DNA of 64,000 nt from assembly GCA_014529385.2 (NCBI GenBank), contig CM043948.1, positions 24,364,451 through 24,428,450 on the forward strand, written 5' to 3'. The DNA comes from Adiantum capillus-veneris. Its lineage: Eukaryota; Streptophyta; Polypodiopsida; Polypodiales; Pteridaceae. The position numbers were made by a program, and so were the translations under genes. The notes beneath the pieces were generated by a model. That model had not been told where the DNA came from. It did not search any database and saw only the letters and a list, made by a program, of their open reading frames with translations. This document shows positions 1-10,420 of this stretch, piece by piece (the stretch's first letter is position 1; every line of letters begins with the position of its first letter).

Positions 1-1752
1 ATCTGGACGCGGCACTAAAAAGATGCTTTGAGATTATCACACTCAATCTCAGTGGCCATAGACCTTGCTCTGAGCCCAGTGAGTCTTTGCATCACTTCAT
101 CCCAATCATTGGCTTGTGGTTGTAAATCCATTGTATCTATGGCCATTTCCTTCAACTCCACCAATCGAGGGCTCATCATATATTCTTTGGGCCTAGTGCT
201 AGACAACTCAATAGTTGCATTAGCTGCCTCTTCTCAAGAGTATCCAGCAGCTAGCAGATGAATGAATATTCTATAGTTTTTTTCTTCTGGATCTGGCTTC
301 TCATCTTTTGGTTCAATTTCTGCCTTCTGCTCTTTCTCTTTGTTCTCCTCTTCCTTGGAGTCTTGTTTCTTATCAGATTTGTTCAACTCCTCAATTTGTC
401 GGGGTTGAGGAGGACTAGGAGGAGGTGGTGATGGTGGAGGGCTAGATTCTCGGCTTGATGGTGAGGTTGCTTTTTTCTTCTTGAAGTCCCGATCAGCCTT
501 TGTTTTCCTCTCTCTTTCTTGCCCTTCCTACTCTTCTAGCAGCTGCCGTCTCACATCATCAACTTCTTCTTTGGTAAAAGGTATGTTTGGGATATTCTTA
601 GCTGTAGCATCTAAGATCTCGAAATTCTTTATATAATCTTCAAAGCGATCCCTTTGAGTTCTTCGAGAAGATCCATACATAGCCTCAAATGAGGGCTTCC
701 ATAATTCTCTCAGATCCCCTTTTAGCACCCTCTCAGCTCTGAAACTCTCCATTAGTCTTTCCAGCCTTGCTGCTTTTTGTGATTTTGTTTCCTTTACTGG
801 CACCTATAGAGTTTCTTTCTTCCCCTTCTTGGGCTGTGGCGGCTCTTCTGGCACTGTCTCTAAACGGCGCTTCAACCTTGTGGCTACCCTTGGAGCCTTA
901 GGAGGCTCTTCTTCTTTGTCTTCCTTCAGCATGAGCCAATCATTTTGGGAGGGAGGTAGAGGCCAATTTCCCTTGGCATGCAATGCTCCATAGATGACTT
1001 TGGTTATCAACTCACCAGGCACAATATAAGTGGGATTTTTGGTCCCCATTTTCACAAGGTTGTCGTGAATGTAAGCGGCATAGTTTATTTCCCTCGGGCG
1101 GCTCTTCTGCATCTCCCAAGTGAAAGTGGTGGCAATAGCTCCAGGTGGCATCCTGTATTTCTGTGGCCACTTGGTACACATGTGGAAGTTTTGATTGTGT
1201 AATTGGCTCATGATGTCCACCTTCGGGTTTGCAATATCTTCAAATGTATAGTTATTTTTCTTCTCTGAGTAGACCTTAATGTCATCCCGCCTCTTAGTCA
1301 CACTGTCTCCTTTGTTAGAGAGGTCAAGTGCTGCTGCCACCACCTTCTCTGTGATGACAATCATCGTATTAGGCTTGCCTTACAGATCTGTAACTCTGGC
1401 TATGCTGTCCTCTTTGATTGTGGTAACAAATTCCCACACTCTTTTAACATCAATCCCTGCTGGCAAGGCTTCAAAGTAATTGTGTAGATCCAGTTTCTCC
1501 AAGTAGTCCCCCATCTTGCTCCTGACAAATTCATTGAGCTCTTGAGGGATCATGGGTAGCTCCACTGCGTTTCCCTCCGGATCTTTAAACACTCCTTGGT
1601 AGATTCTCAGATCATTGGTTTCTAGTAGATCATCTTGAATCCAAGTGATTGTGGGCTTCAGGGTTCCCTCTGGGATAATAAAAGGCTCCACTTCTTCTGT
1701 AGTCCTTGATAGTCATCCTCTTTTTCTTTGCAGACGACTTTGTGGCTGCCAT
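1..1752 (-). pseudogene. ORF-X copy 1: uncharacterised retroelement-associated protein, broken and cut by the window edge
   Basis: I do not recognise a named family. Reading from 1752 down, a lysine-rich start (MAATKSSAKKKR) leads into blocks at 1691-1380, 1364-804, 803-528 and about 261-15, separated by single stops and frameshifts. The first block has the motif GVFKDPEGNAVELP followed by PQE. The second has VPGELITKVIYGAL followed by a PLPPSQ segment and a K/E/P-rich tail. The third is charged and helical. The last contains HLLAAG. The same blocks in the same order occur in copy 2 (35751 to about 23200). The layout resembles the extra ORFs carried by some plant gypsy elements, such as the 'putative plant transposon protein' type, but homology is not established. 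Expression is unlikely given the breaks. Confidence 0.55.
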
Positions 1753-1920
1753 GGATCATGTTACACTCAATAGTCCAAAGTTAGCGTTTTTTACAGATTA
1801 GCTGATAAACTGAGTTCTGACTACCCAAATGACTTGAAAATTGAAATAAGAACTCAAAAGGGACTAGGGAAGCCATGCATGTGTCCACAGTAGGTTTTTG
1901 GCTGAATAATAAGCATGTAG
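1753..1920. other. Short noncoding stretch between ORF-X copy 1 and the 286-bp array
   Basis: AT-rich sequence without a convincing frame. It lies upstream of ORF-X copy 1 in the minus orientation and so is probably leader sequence. It has only weak resemblance to the end of a 286-bp unit. Confidence 0.3.
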
Positions 1921-2799
1921 AAATCCTACGCGTAGGATGTCTACTTTCTTTGATTTTGATGAAACTTGACATGCTTGTGGCCCTTGACCTGTGCAACATG
2001 GGTATGTACTTGGAATTTGGTTTGGACATCAAAAAGTGCAATTTTGAGCAGATTTAGGCTTTTGGCTCACAAAATGGGTAGGATGTCCTATATGGATGGA
2101 CAAATGATATCCAATTGGATTGAAATTTGATATATAGGATTCTTATACCATGTAAAAGACTCTCATGATGTCAATTCTTGCACAAAAGGTCAATATGACC
2201 CTGGAGACATCCTACGCATAGGATGTCTCTTTTCTCAGAATGACTTGATTTTGGTTCTATGGGTAGCCCTTAGCATGTAGAACATGGCCCTGTTCTTAGA
2301 TTTTGATTTGGATAAGTATTGGTGTTGTTAGGAGCATGTGTAGTGTTTTTAGGCTCAGAAAAGTGCATCTTTGAGGTTTTGGGGACCAAATGTGATGGGT
2401 CTGGCTTGAAATTTGATATATCAGCTTGTGAAGATGTTATAAAGATATGTGGAATTGAAAAACACCAGCTGGAGGTCCAATAGGGCATTTAGACATCCTA
2501 CGCATAAGATGTCTATTTCATTATTTTTCAAATCTGACTCCACAGTTAGCTTGGTAATGTGATAATGAGTATATTGTGAAAGTTTCATGTGATTTGGACT
2601 AGTTTTGGTATGTCTATGACCCTTTATTGCCTCTATGCTCTAAATTTTTGTTTTTTTATGCATATGAGATCAACTCTTGTCCAAATGTGATGAAACTTGA
2701 TGGCTAGCATGTATAAGCTATGTAGAAGCTGTGTATGAGGTGAGATATTGAGTCTGGTGTCCAAACATGGCCTTGAGACATCCTGCGTATAGGATGTCT
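1921..2799. repeat. Degenerate tandem array, 286-bp period, one palindrome per unit
   Basis: A palindrome with consensus ACATCCTACGCGTAGGATGT begins at 1921, 2207, 2493 and 2778, giving spacings of 286, 286 and 285 bp. Three copies are extended by AG/CT to 24 bp (2205-2228, 2491-2514, 2776-2799). Between the palindromes the units share diverged landmarks: 'gaaatttgatata' in units 1 and 2, 'gatgaaacttga' in units 1 and 3, 'aaaagtgca' in units 1 and 2, and a 'gtc(c)aa...' block just before each of the last three palindromes. A half palindrome lies near 2079-2087. The array sits upstream of ORF-X copy 1 in its orientation, so it may be leader or LTR sequence of that element. Confidence 0.75.
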
Positions 2800-4520
2800 T
2801 CTGATGAATTCTTTTGGAGAAGTGCTACTAGTACATGCCCTTAGCCCCCCTGAGTCCCCTTTAAGCCTTATTTCAATAAAAAAGTCAAAAAGATAGATAG
2901 AAACTCCCAGTTTGGCTTTCAGAGCCTCTGAGTCGTTTTCTGACTCTTGGAGTGCTTTTCGGCGATGAAATTTCTTGATGTTAGTCTCCATAGCTTCATG
3001 GTTCCTTGGGGAACCTTGCCATATGGTTTTTGTTGGCTTTGGCTTCACCGGAGCTCCATTTGGCAATTTGTCGGTCTGGAGACGCCTATGGTTGCGTTTG
3101 CATGCCTTCGATGACTTGTGGTGGTCTACCACCATAGGACTTGGTTGTTGATGGTCTAGGCAAGCCGCTCGTGAAGTTTGGTGGCAAACGGACATCCGGT
3201 TTGGCCGTGAGAGCCAGTTGACGCTTTGTGTGTCCGATGCCGTTTTTGAAGCTTAGTCCTGCTTCGGGTCGCCTTATGGCCATGTGGGCTATATAGCCTT
3301 GTAGAGCATGTCGAGATGCTCCTACCCATGAGTTTTGGTAGCATTTGGGCGACTTTCCACCGATTTACCACTTGGTGGCCTCTTGCAGGGCTCTAGAAGT
3401 TAGGGTTTTTCCCGTTGGTTTTTTGCCGCCTTTGTGCATTCAAGATTGGTCTCCTATGCTAGGGTAAACCCCCTATGAAGCCTTATTGAGATTGGATTAG
3501 CCGTTAGGTGGCTACCTCTACCTGTAGGTCTGTACTGCCCGTTCCCCGTGTGAACCCTACACTAGTTTTCGCGATAAAACATCAAACATATGCGAAAATC
3601 TCAAGGTGCTGAGTCTACCTCTCATATCTGGAGCCTGTTGGGTGGTCGTGCACGTCGTAGAAGCAATTGGAAGTCCGGTTCGTTCTAGGTGACAAGAGCT
3701 CTCTCTCAAGAAGGAAATAGTAGAAATGAGCTCTAAGTGAAGTGAAAAAATCGTATAATGGGGGTTCCCGGACCACTTTCTATGAAATTTGACATGTGCT
3801 CCTAACTTCTTGTGAGATGCGGTTTAGGCTTGAAAAGTTCTTGATTTGGACTCCGTTTGCCCAGTTTTTGAGAAATTTGACGTTCCGGACAAAATCTGGC
3901 CAAAACACACCTCTCGCTCCATTCACATAATTGCACCCCCATTGTACCATAGGTTGTCCTATAGTCACCAATTATCCCTATATTTTTTTGTTTTTCATTA
4001 CGATCGTATTTCACTTGCTTTTTGTATTTTTGAAGTTTTTTTGCTGATAATTAGTAAAATTAAAAAGAAAATAGCAAAATAAACCCAGAAAATCTTCAAA
4101 AATCACAATAACTCAAAAACATCACCGCAAAACAGTATGTACACTCACATGCAATTTTTATGGCCAGATTTCTCTGTTTTACCAATATTTTGCTCGAAAA
4201 ATGGCTTTTTTTACATATATACACACACCTAGAGGCCTAATTTGGTGTTTGGCCCCATATACTTGTAGATTCGTGCTATATAAGGGCATAGGTACTTGGG
4301 TTAGTCCAGAAAATTTTGCAATCAAACAAAAACCCTTCAAAATAGTCAAAAAACATGCCCTTTTTTGCTCTTTTCACCTTCATTGGATCCGCATTGAGAA
4401 TGCCTCCCCCCTCGTAGTCGGAGTCCTCCTGGACGACAAGGTATCTCCTCGGGGTATGTGCAATGCATTGGTTAAAAATTGTGCTAATGCGTGGCCTTGT
4501 AATATGGCCCTATCTGATGC
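2800..4520. other. Noncoding stretch between the 286-bp array and GYP-F
   Basis: No frame here has recognisable protein similarity. The short frames on both strands look like chance. 3950-4200 is strongly AT-rich. The position, between the 3' end of GYP-F and the leader of ORF-X copy 1, suggests LTR or UTR sequence, but no LTR pair could be matched within the window. Confidence 0.35.
4277..4284 (+). promoter_or_regulatory. Possible TATA box
   Basis: The sequence CTATATAAGG lies in a noncoding AT-rich context, with a typical-looking start region about 30 bp downstream. No gene on the plus strand follows, so this is a composition-level guess, possibly an LTR promoter remnant. Confidence 0.25.
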
Positions 4521-4524
4521 ATAC

Positions 4525-5328
4525 TCAGTCAATGCATGAAAAAATTAATGCTGTGCGAGAGGAGGGAATAAGCAAGATGCTTATTGGCATTCGACGTCGA
4601 GGTTTCCTGTTTGTTGTTGATTTGGTTGGCTGATTTTCTTTGCAAGTAAAATTTGTAACTCTATAGCTCTTTGTTTGATCGTCTTTTTTGCAAAAGTTGC
4701 TTGGGTTGCCACTACTGTCGATATGGCCGTGGTTGTCTCCGTGGAGAGAATTGTCATGGCTGAATTGGCCGTAATCTTTTTCTCTTTTTCTTGTCATTTG
4801 TAGCTTTTTTTGGATGCGTTTGTAGGTTTATTGCCTCGTCCTTGGTTGTCATTGCTGTTCTGCTAATCGGCACCCACATAGATCGGTTTGCCGGTTTCAT
4901 ATGTAGTGAGTGTCTGGCTACTGGTGTTACTTGTACTGAAGGGAGTTTTTGTTGCTTTGGTTTGGGGATCCAAATGCGTTTCTCATGTAGTTGGCGATTG
5001 AGCACGTTCTTCGGTATCCATATCCGTTTGATGACTGTTTGGTGACCTGGTTTTTCGTAGGCTCTCTGCTAGTGCACTGTGGTTTGTAGGCTCGTTCACG
5101 TAGATCTTTCCGTACCCATACTTGTTGTTTGCTTATTGTTGCTGACTTTGATCTATTCGTTGTCGCCTGTGGTATCTCATTTTTTGATTGAAGACAATTG
5201 GCTATTTCTTGTGTATCCTGCGTAGGTATCTTTGGCTGGTTAGGCGGCACCCATCTATTTTTCTCTTGATCAATTGATTGTGGCACCATTATTGGATTCT
5301 TTCGGGTTGTCTGATCAAAGGCTACCAT
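4525..5328 (-). pseudogene. GYP-F C-terminal hydrophilic tail
   Basis: Two partly open stretches (5328-4927 and 4797-4525) follow the second retropepsin-like domain. They are rich in Q, P, T, S, N and K with no globular domain. The short motif QVWVRKDLRE has a counterpart (KIWVKKSIME) at the same relative place in GYP-H (52153-51878), so the tail is probably a genuine part of this lineage rather than random sequence. Frameshifts disrupt it. Function unknown. Confidence 0.4.
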
Positions 5329-5351
5329 CTATTGTTCTTGTACATGCTAAA

Positions 5352-5715
5352 TTCTGACGATATTCGAACTCCAATCTATCTGCACATTATATTCTTTCTG
5401 CCATGGTTGTCCCAACAACATGGGCTATAGTGTGCTCGCATCCTCAACCACATAAAACTTGTGGGGGTAAACATATTGATGTATTTGTACATGAAATATT
5501 GTCCAGCCCAATGTTCCTAGCGAATGTGATGTACTACTTTCCAGCACTTGTTGAGTAGGATGTAGTTGATCTTCGAGCTTGAGCTGTTTATATAATTTGT
5601 AAGGGATCAGATTTGCTTGAGCTCCGGAATCAAGCAATGCCGTCGATTCAAATTGATTGCTACCACTTTGACTGCAATTATTGGTTCCCTTGTGTCTTCA
5701 CCAAAATTCGTCAAT
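5352..5715 (-). pseudogene. GYP-F second retropepsin-like (aspartic protease) domain downstream of integrase
   Basis: Minus-strand translation gives the strand EPIIAVKVVAI and, after one frameshift, ESTALLDSGAQANLIPYKLY. It then shows a central region with VYPHKFYVVEDA and, after a stop, LLGQPWQKEYNV. This is the retropepsin order: beta strand, catalytic D-S-G-A, then the hydrophobic-LG-x-PW motif near the C-terminus. In gypsy elements the protease normally lies between gag and RT. Here the domain lies after the integrase GPF region. The same arrangement recurs in GYP-H (52154-52384). Catalytic DSG is intact here, but the frame is broken. Confidence 0.7.
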
Positions 5716-5759
5716 CGAATAGCATTTATTCGCAATGGTGATCCACTTTGTTGTTGTTG

Positions 5760-6795
5760 TCATAGAAGCCTTCTTTTTGCAATGCGTTCTTTTGCTTCTG
5801 GTTGTGCTTCTTCTCGTACCCTCTGCTTCTCCTCCATCTGTTGTTTTTCTTGATGGATTTGTTGAAGCAAATCCTGTGTTAGTGGTAAATAATCCTTTTT
5901 TAACCGACACCTACTAATCCAATTTGGCATTTCTTCTCCTACCAATGTAGCAAGTTTGACAGCTCCACTTTGTGATAAATCACTAATCACGAAGGGTCCC
6001 ATCCCTCGCTTTTTAAGTTTTTTGGCATGTTGCTTCAAAGTATAAACAAGTACATAATCACCTGTTTTGAACTCTTTCGTGCGCACATGCTTGTCAAAAA
6101 ACTCTTTTTGTCTTCTCTTTTTAGCATAGATCGAAGCTACAGCCCTCAGTCGAAGTTCATCTAGCTTTTCAAGATCATCTATTTTTGAAGAGAGCTCATG
6201 GCCCGTCCATTCTAAGCGTTTCGCTACTCGTAGAGTTGGAATCACAAACTCTATGGGTAATATAGCGTTTAGACCAAACACCATGTTGTACTGTGTTGTT
6301 CCAATAGATGTTTTATAAGCTACCCGGTATGCCCATAGTGTTGAGTGTAATTGTTGATCCCAGTCTGTCCTTGACTCTGATACAATTTTAGTCAAAACAA
6401 TGCATAGGGTTTTGTTTGTGGCCTCAGCTTATCCATTTGCTTGTGGATGATATGGAGCAGATTTTCTATGTATGACCATGAATTCTTCAAGCAAATATTC
6501 AATGACTTCGTTAAGAAAATGTGTTCCTTGATCACCGACAATTTCTATTGGTAATCCATATCGTACAAAGACATTCTCATACAAAAATTGTGCAATGGTT
6601 CTCGCGTCTGCTTTTTGTGTTGCTTTGGCTTCCGTCCATTTTGTGAGATAGTCCATAGCCACAATGATATATTGGGTATGGGTGCGATATGCAGGGGGTG
6701 AAATAGGCCCCACAAAATCAATTCCCCATTTTGCAAATGCTCGTGCTCCCGTCATTGGACGAAGTGGCATCTCATATCTCTTTATCGGCACCTTA
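5760..6795 (-). pseudogene. GYP-F integrase catalytic core and C-terminal domain
   Basis: The retroviral-type integrase joins element cDNA to the chromosome. Visible in order: KWGIDFVGPI with the first catalytic Asp, AMDYLTKWTEAKAT, VGDQGTHF with the second Asp, and SAPYHPQANG. A stop (TAA, 6429-6431) falls where Gln is usual, before the AEATNK segment carrying the catalytic Glu. The C-terminal part (6395-5760) has TGDYVLVYTL and KKRGMGPFVIS, the GPF signature of the gypsy integrase C-terminal barrel, then a Q/E/K-rich coil. The stop makes it inactive. The full C-terminal domain here contrasts with GYP-H, which lost it. Confidence 0.85.
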
Positions 6796-7403
6796 GTGGT
6801 GTGCTGACATGTGTCACAGCGCTTTACAAACTCCTCGGCATCCATGTGCAATGTAGGCCACCATATTCCTGTGGTTAAGACAATTTTTACTGTCTTATCG
6901 CTTGAAAAATGGCCTCCACTTATTCCTCCGTGTGCGTGTTGTAGAATCAGCAAGTATTCACTTTCACTTGCACATATTCTAAGTTAATTGTCCTTTCCTC
7001 TCTTGTAGAGTTGATTTCCAATTAAATTAAAGTCTCGAGCCTCCAACTCTATAGCCCTTTTTCGCACTTTTGTTATGTTTTTAGGAAATGTTCTTGTTGT
7101 TAAGAAATGAATGATATATTTACTCCATGGAGGTGCAATGGTTACCTGAAACAATGTCGCGTGATGCACCGGTCGTTTGGCACTACATATAGTACTATTG
7201 TTAACATAAGCATGTGTGTCAGCATACATACCTGGCCAATAAACTCTTAAGTATTTCAATCTTTGGTGTGTTTTCATTGTTGAACAATGAAATGCACAAT
7301 CTTGGATGTGTGCTTCTTCAAGATAACACTCAAATTCCTCTGGATTTATACATAATCGTAGAATTTGGTCCGAGCCTAGATGGTACAGTCGTCTTGCAAT
7401 CAA
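6796..7403 (-). pseudogene. GYP-F tandem pair of integrase-type H2C2 zinc modules
   Basis: The first module (about 7403-7190) has a LYHLGSDQILRLC lead-in, AHIQDCAFH carrying two His, YWPGMYADTH, and a terminal NNSTICSAK in which one of the two Cys of CxxC is altered. The second (about 7030-6800) repeats the plan: NQLYKRGKDN, then AHGGISGGHF, GIWWPTLHMD and VKRCDTCQ. Gypsy integrases normally have one such HHCC domain. A linker of about 60 residues with APPWSKYIIHFL separates the two. A stop at 6984-6986 interrupts the second module. The same duplication is present in GYP-H. Confidence 0.75.
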
Positions 7404-7433
7404 CTGAAATTTTTTTGTTTGTCGAAACGTTTG

Positions 7434-7749
7434 TTAATTGGATCTGTCCTCCTTGTTATCTAATATACCTCCAAAGGAAAGAATGCTTATAATTTCCTGA
7501 GACCATTTGGGTATCATTTCAATATTGAAAAGATAAGCATCATGTATGTCATCATCTACTCCTTCAGGAGCTTCCCTGTTTTGTAGCCTTGAAAGATGAT
7601 CCGCTCGTAGATGAGTTTTACCTTTTCTTACTACCATTGTGAGGTCAAACTCTAGCAATATAATAAACCACCGTACAATTCTCCCAGTATTGCATGGTTT
7701 ATTTACTAGATACAAAAGAGCTTGATGATGTGTGAAGAACACAAATTTG
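7434..7749 (-). pseudogene. GYP-F RNase H C-terminal part and connection to integrase
   Basis: FFTHHQALLYLVNKP is followed by RIVRWFIILLEFDLTMVV and ADHLSRL, the classical end of the gypsy RNase H with its connection domain. The expected catalytic Asp of the 'DH' motif is replaced here (THH, against VDH in GYP-H). The frame continues directly from the segment at 12925 once COP-B and one 5-bp target duplication are removed. This confirms both the split and the COP-B boundary. Confidence 0.8.
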
Positions 7750-7976
7750 TGTTGGAATTAGGGTTGCAGAGAAACACACACAGCTTGAAGAAGATGAAGG
7801 AAGCTCAAGGCACACAATAGAGAGTGTGTTACTTAGTGTGCAATGGAAAGATAGATAGCCTTAGAGTGATGGGCGTATATACAATGCACGGGGGAAAAAA
7901 CCTCCTAAAGAGGGAAAAAATGCCCCGACAGTCCTAGTGTGTTCACACACATCACTACCACATGTATATGGTAACA
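7750..7976 (-). repeat. COP-B 3' LTR
   Basis: 227 bp with TG...CA ends, preceded by target-site ATTTG. A TATATA stretch at 7876-7881 could be the LTR TATA box (minus strand reading). It differs from the partner LTR at about 10 positions. Confidence 0.95.
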
Positions 7977-8051
7977 AATCCCCCCTGGAGTGATGTGGTG
8001 AACGAGAGCTGGCACATGAGTAAAGGGAAGTGCCATGCCCTGAGGACAGGA

Positions 8052-9139
8052 TTAGTCCACAAAGGGGAGTAAGCCCAAAGCTTTGCGGAAAGATTCAAGC
8101 TTCTCACGAGACAATGCCTTTGTGAAAAGATCTGCAAGGTTGTCTTGTGTTGGCACATAAGCCAAGCTGATCTCTCCTGCTGAGAGCCTCTCCCTGACAT
8201 AGTGGTAATGCACCTCAATGTGCTTTGTGACATCATGAAAAACTGGGTTCCTCGCAAGTGCCAATGCGCTCTGACTGTTAGTGTAGATAGTGTTGGCAGT
8301 GTCCTGTCCAACACCCAAATCAGCCATAAGGCGTCTGAGCCATACACACTCAACCGTAGCTGCGAAGACTGCCCTATACTCAGCCTCACAACTTGAAGTG
8401 GACACAGTAGGTTGCTTCTTGCTCAACCATGATATACATGAACTGCCAAGCATGAAACAAAAACCACTTGTGGACACTCGCGTGTCAAAACAACCAGCCC
8501 AATCTGAGTCCAAAAAAGCATGTGAGTCTGGCGACAATGACCCCCCCTGGGGATAAAACAAGCCAAGATGTAAAGTGCCACTAAGGTAGCGGAAAATCCT
8601 CTTGACAGCCTGCCAATGCTTAGACCCTGGGCTATGCATAAATCTGCTGACCTGTGAGACTGCAAACTGAATATCTGGCCTCGTGTTGCATACATAAATG
8701 AGGCAGCCAACATCAGTTTGGTAAAGAGTGACATCAACAGGATCTCCAACATCATGTAGACTCAACTTCAAACCTGTTTCCATGGGAGTGGAATAGGTTT
8801 GCAATCCTCAAGTCCAAACTTACATAGCAATGTCTCTATGTAACTTTTCTGACACAAGGCAATACCACCATCACACTACTTAAACTGTATACCCAAGTAA
8901 TGATGCAACAGTCCCAAATCTTTCATCTTGAAAGTAGCATTCAAATCAGCCTTAAATTCAGCAATATGTCTCTCATTTGGTCTAGTGATCACCAAATCAT
9001 CGACATAAAGAACCACAATGAGAAATACATCATCCTCACTCTTTACATACAATGTGCTTTCTGTTGGACTGTTACGAAAGCCTCGTTTAACCAAATGAGT
9101 GTCAACTTTCTCATACCAAGCACGAGGAGATTGCTTCAA
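8052..9139 (-). pseudogene. COP-B reverse transcriptase C-part and RNase H
   Basis: 9139-8876 holds the RT palm with SPRAWYEKVDTHL, VLYVDDLVI (YVDD box) and LLHHYLGIQF. A gap with stops follows. 8804-8052 then gives PDIQFAVSQVSRFMH, HWQAVKRIFRYLSGTLHLG, and the RNase H residues: D in AFLDSDWAGC, E in STSSCEAEYRA, and D near IYTNSQSALALARN, where N replaces the usual D of 'TDSQ' (compare YSDSQSA in COP-G). The end has IEVHYHYVRE and ADLFTKAL. Frameshifts and stops between the two blocks show it is inactive. Confidence 0.9.
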
Positions 9140-9200
9140 CCCATGCCTTCTTACATCTGCACACTTTGTCCTCTTGTCCTTTTATGACAAAACCGCGAGG

Positions 9201-10408
9201 CTACGTTACATGAACTTCCTCAAATATGTCACCATTCAAGAAAGCAGTAACAATGTCTGATTGATGTACATCCCAACCAAAATGAGCTGCCAATGCACAT
9301 AGAAAACACACAGTAGTCATACGACAAGTGGGAGCAAAAGTCTCTTCATAATCTATGCCTTTTTGCTGTGCATAACCCTTTGCAACAAGTCGAGCCTTAT
9401 GGCGATCGATCTCACCATCCGGCTTGCGTTTCAACTTGTAAACCCACTTCGTACCAATGGCCTTTTTGCGAGGAGGCAAATAAAATAAAGTCCACGTGTC
9501 ATTTTCTATAAGTGCATCATATTCTGATTGCATGGCAGCCATCCAATTTTTTGAATTCTGTGCTTCATCAAAAGACAGAGGCTCCTCAACATCATGTAAA
9601 CTAGACACAGCCAAAGCATAACAATCTGATGCACAAGATGCATGGCGAGAGCCTGAACGAGTACCACTAGACAAAGGTGCATCCAATTTACTGTCACGCA
9701 AAGTGTGCACCAGCCATTTTGGCATACCTCTAGCCTGCTCATTTTCAGCCCTTTCCTCATCAAGTACATCATGTATATCTGCATCAGTAATAGGCTGATC
9801 TAAAACATTTTCAGAAACCCCCATAGGCTGTACATTTGCCTCATTGGAACTTACATTTGTATTTCCACCACTGAAAAGAGGCAACAAAGTGTCATAAATG
9901 TCCTGTGATCTTACATTACTATCTCTAGTACATGATAGCAAGGGCTGAACAAAATCTTCCACAAACACTACATCCCGAGTAACCAGAATACGTTTTGTTT
10001 GCGGATGATACAACCTGTAACCTTTGCTTTCAGCACTACAACCAACAAAAATAAATTTGACAGCCTTATCATCCAGTTTTCTGCGCTGCACTTGTGGCAC
10101 CAAAGCATATGCCAAACAGCTAAAAACACGCATGTGCTCAATAGAAGGCTTTCTATCATGCCATGCTTCATATGGAATAATAGACTGCAAATCTTTTGAA
10201 GGACACCTGTTAAGTACATAAGTGGAACACATGATGGCCTCAAGCCAAAAAGAATGCGGCAAAGCTTGACTTTGACCATACATCGTGCCATTTCCATCAG
10301 TGACCTGTTTTTCCTCTCAGCAACACCATTTTGCTGAGGTGTATAAGGCACTATACATTGGTGTTTTATCCCACGACTAGCCAGAAATGCATTAAAATCA
10401 TGAGACAT
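9201..10408 (-). pseudogene. COP-B integrase C-terminal part and RT N-terminal part
   Basis: Near 10408 the frame reads MSHDFNAFLASRGIKHQ and PYTPQQNGVAERKNR, carrying the integrase catalytic Glu, and the frame then shifts. 10283-9201 continues with FWLEAIMCSTYVLNRCP, KFIFVGCSAESKGYRLY, then the RT start NWMAAMQSEYDALIENDTW, KWVYKLKRKPDG, ARLVAKGYAQQKGIDYEETF and VTAFLNGDIFEEV. This is the usual copia integrase-to-RT transition. The two frames overlap, marking one frameshift near 10283. Confidence 0.9.
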
Positions 10409-10420
10409 ATACTGCCCCCC

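Noticed and set aside
1921-2799. Palindromic array as a CRISPR or as MITEs
   Set aside because: Units of 286 bp with diverged interiors are not a CRISPR. No terminal inverted repeats or target duplications bound the units.
2704-3371. Overlapping minus-strand ORFs of 65-163 codons
   Set aside because: Mutually overlapping in different frames, low-complexity composition, and no counterpart upstream of ORF-X copy 2.
4201-4539. 112-codon plus-strand ORF after the possible TATA box
   Set aside because: No recognisable domain, no copy elsewhere, AT-rich noncoding surroundings. It could only be supported by transcripts.
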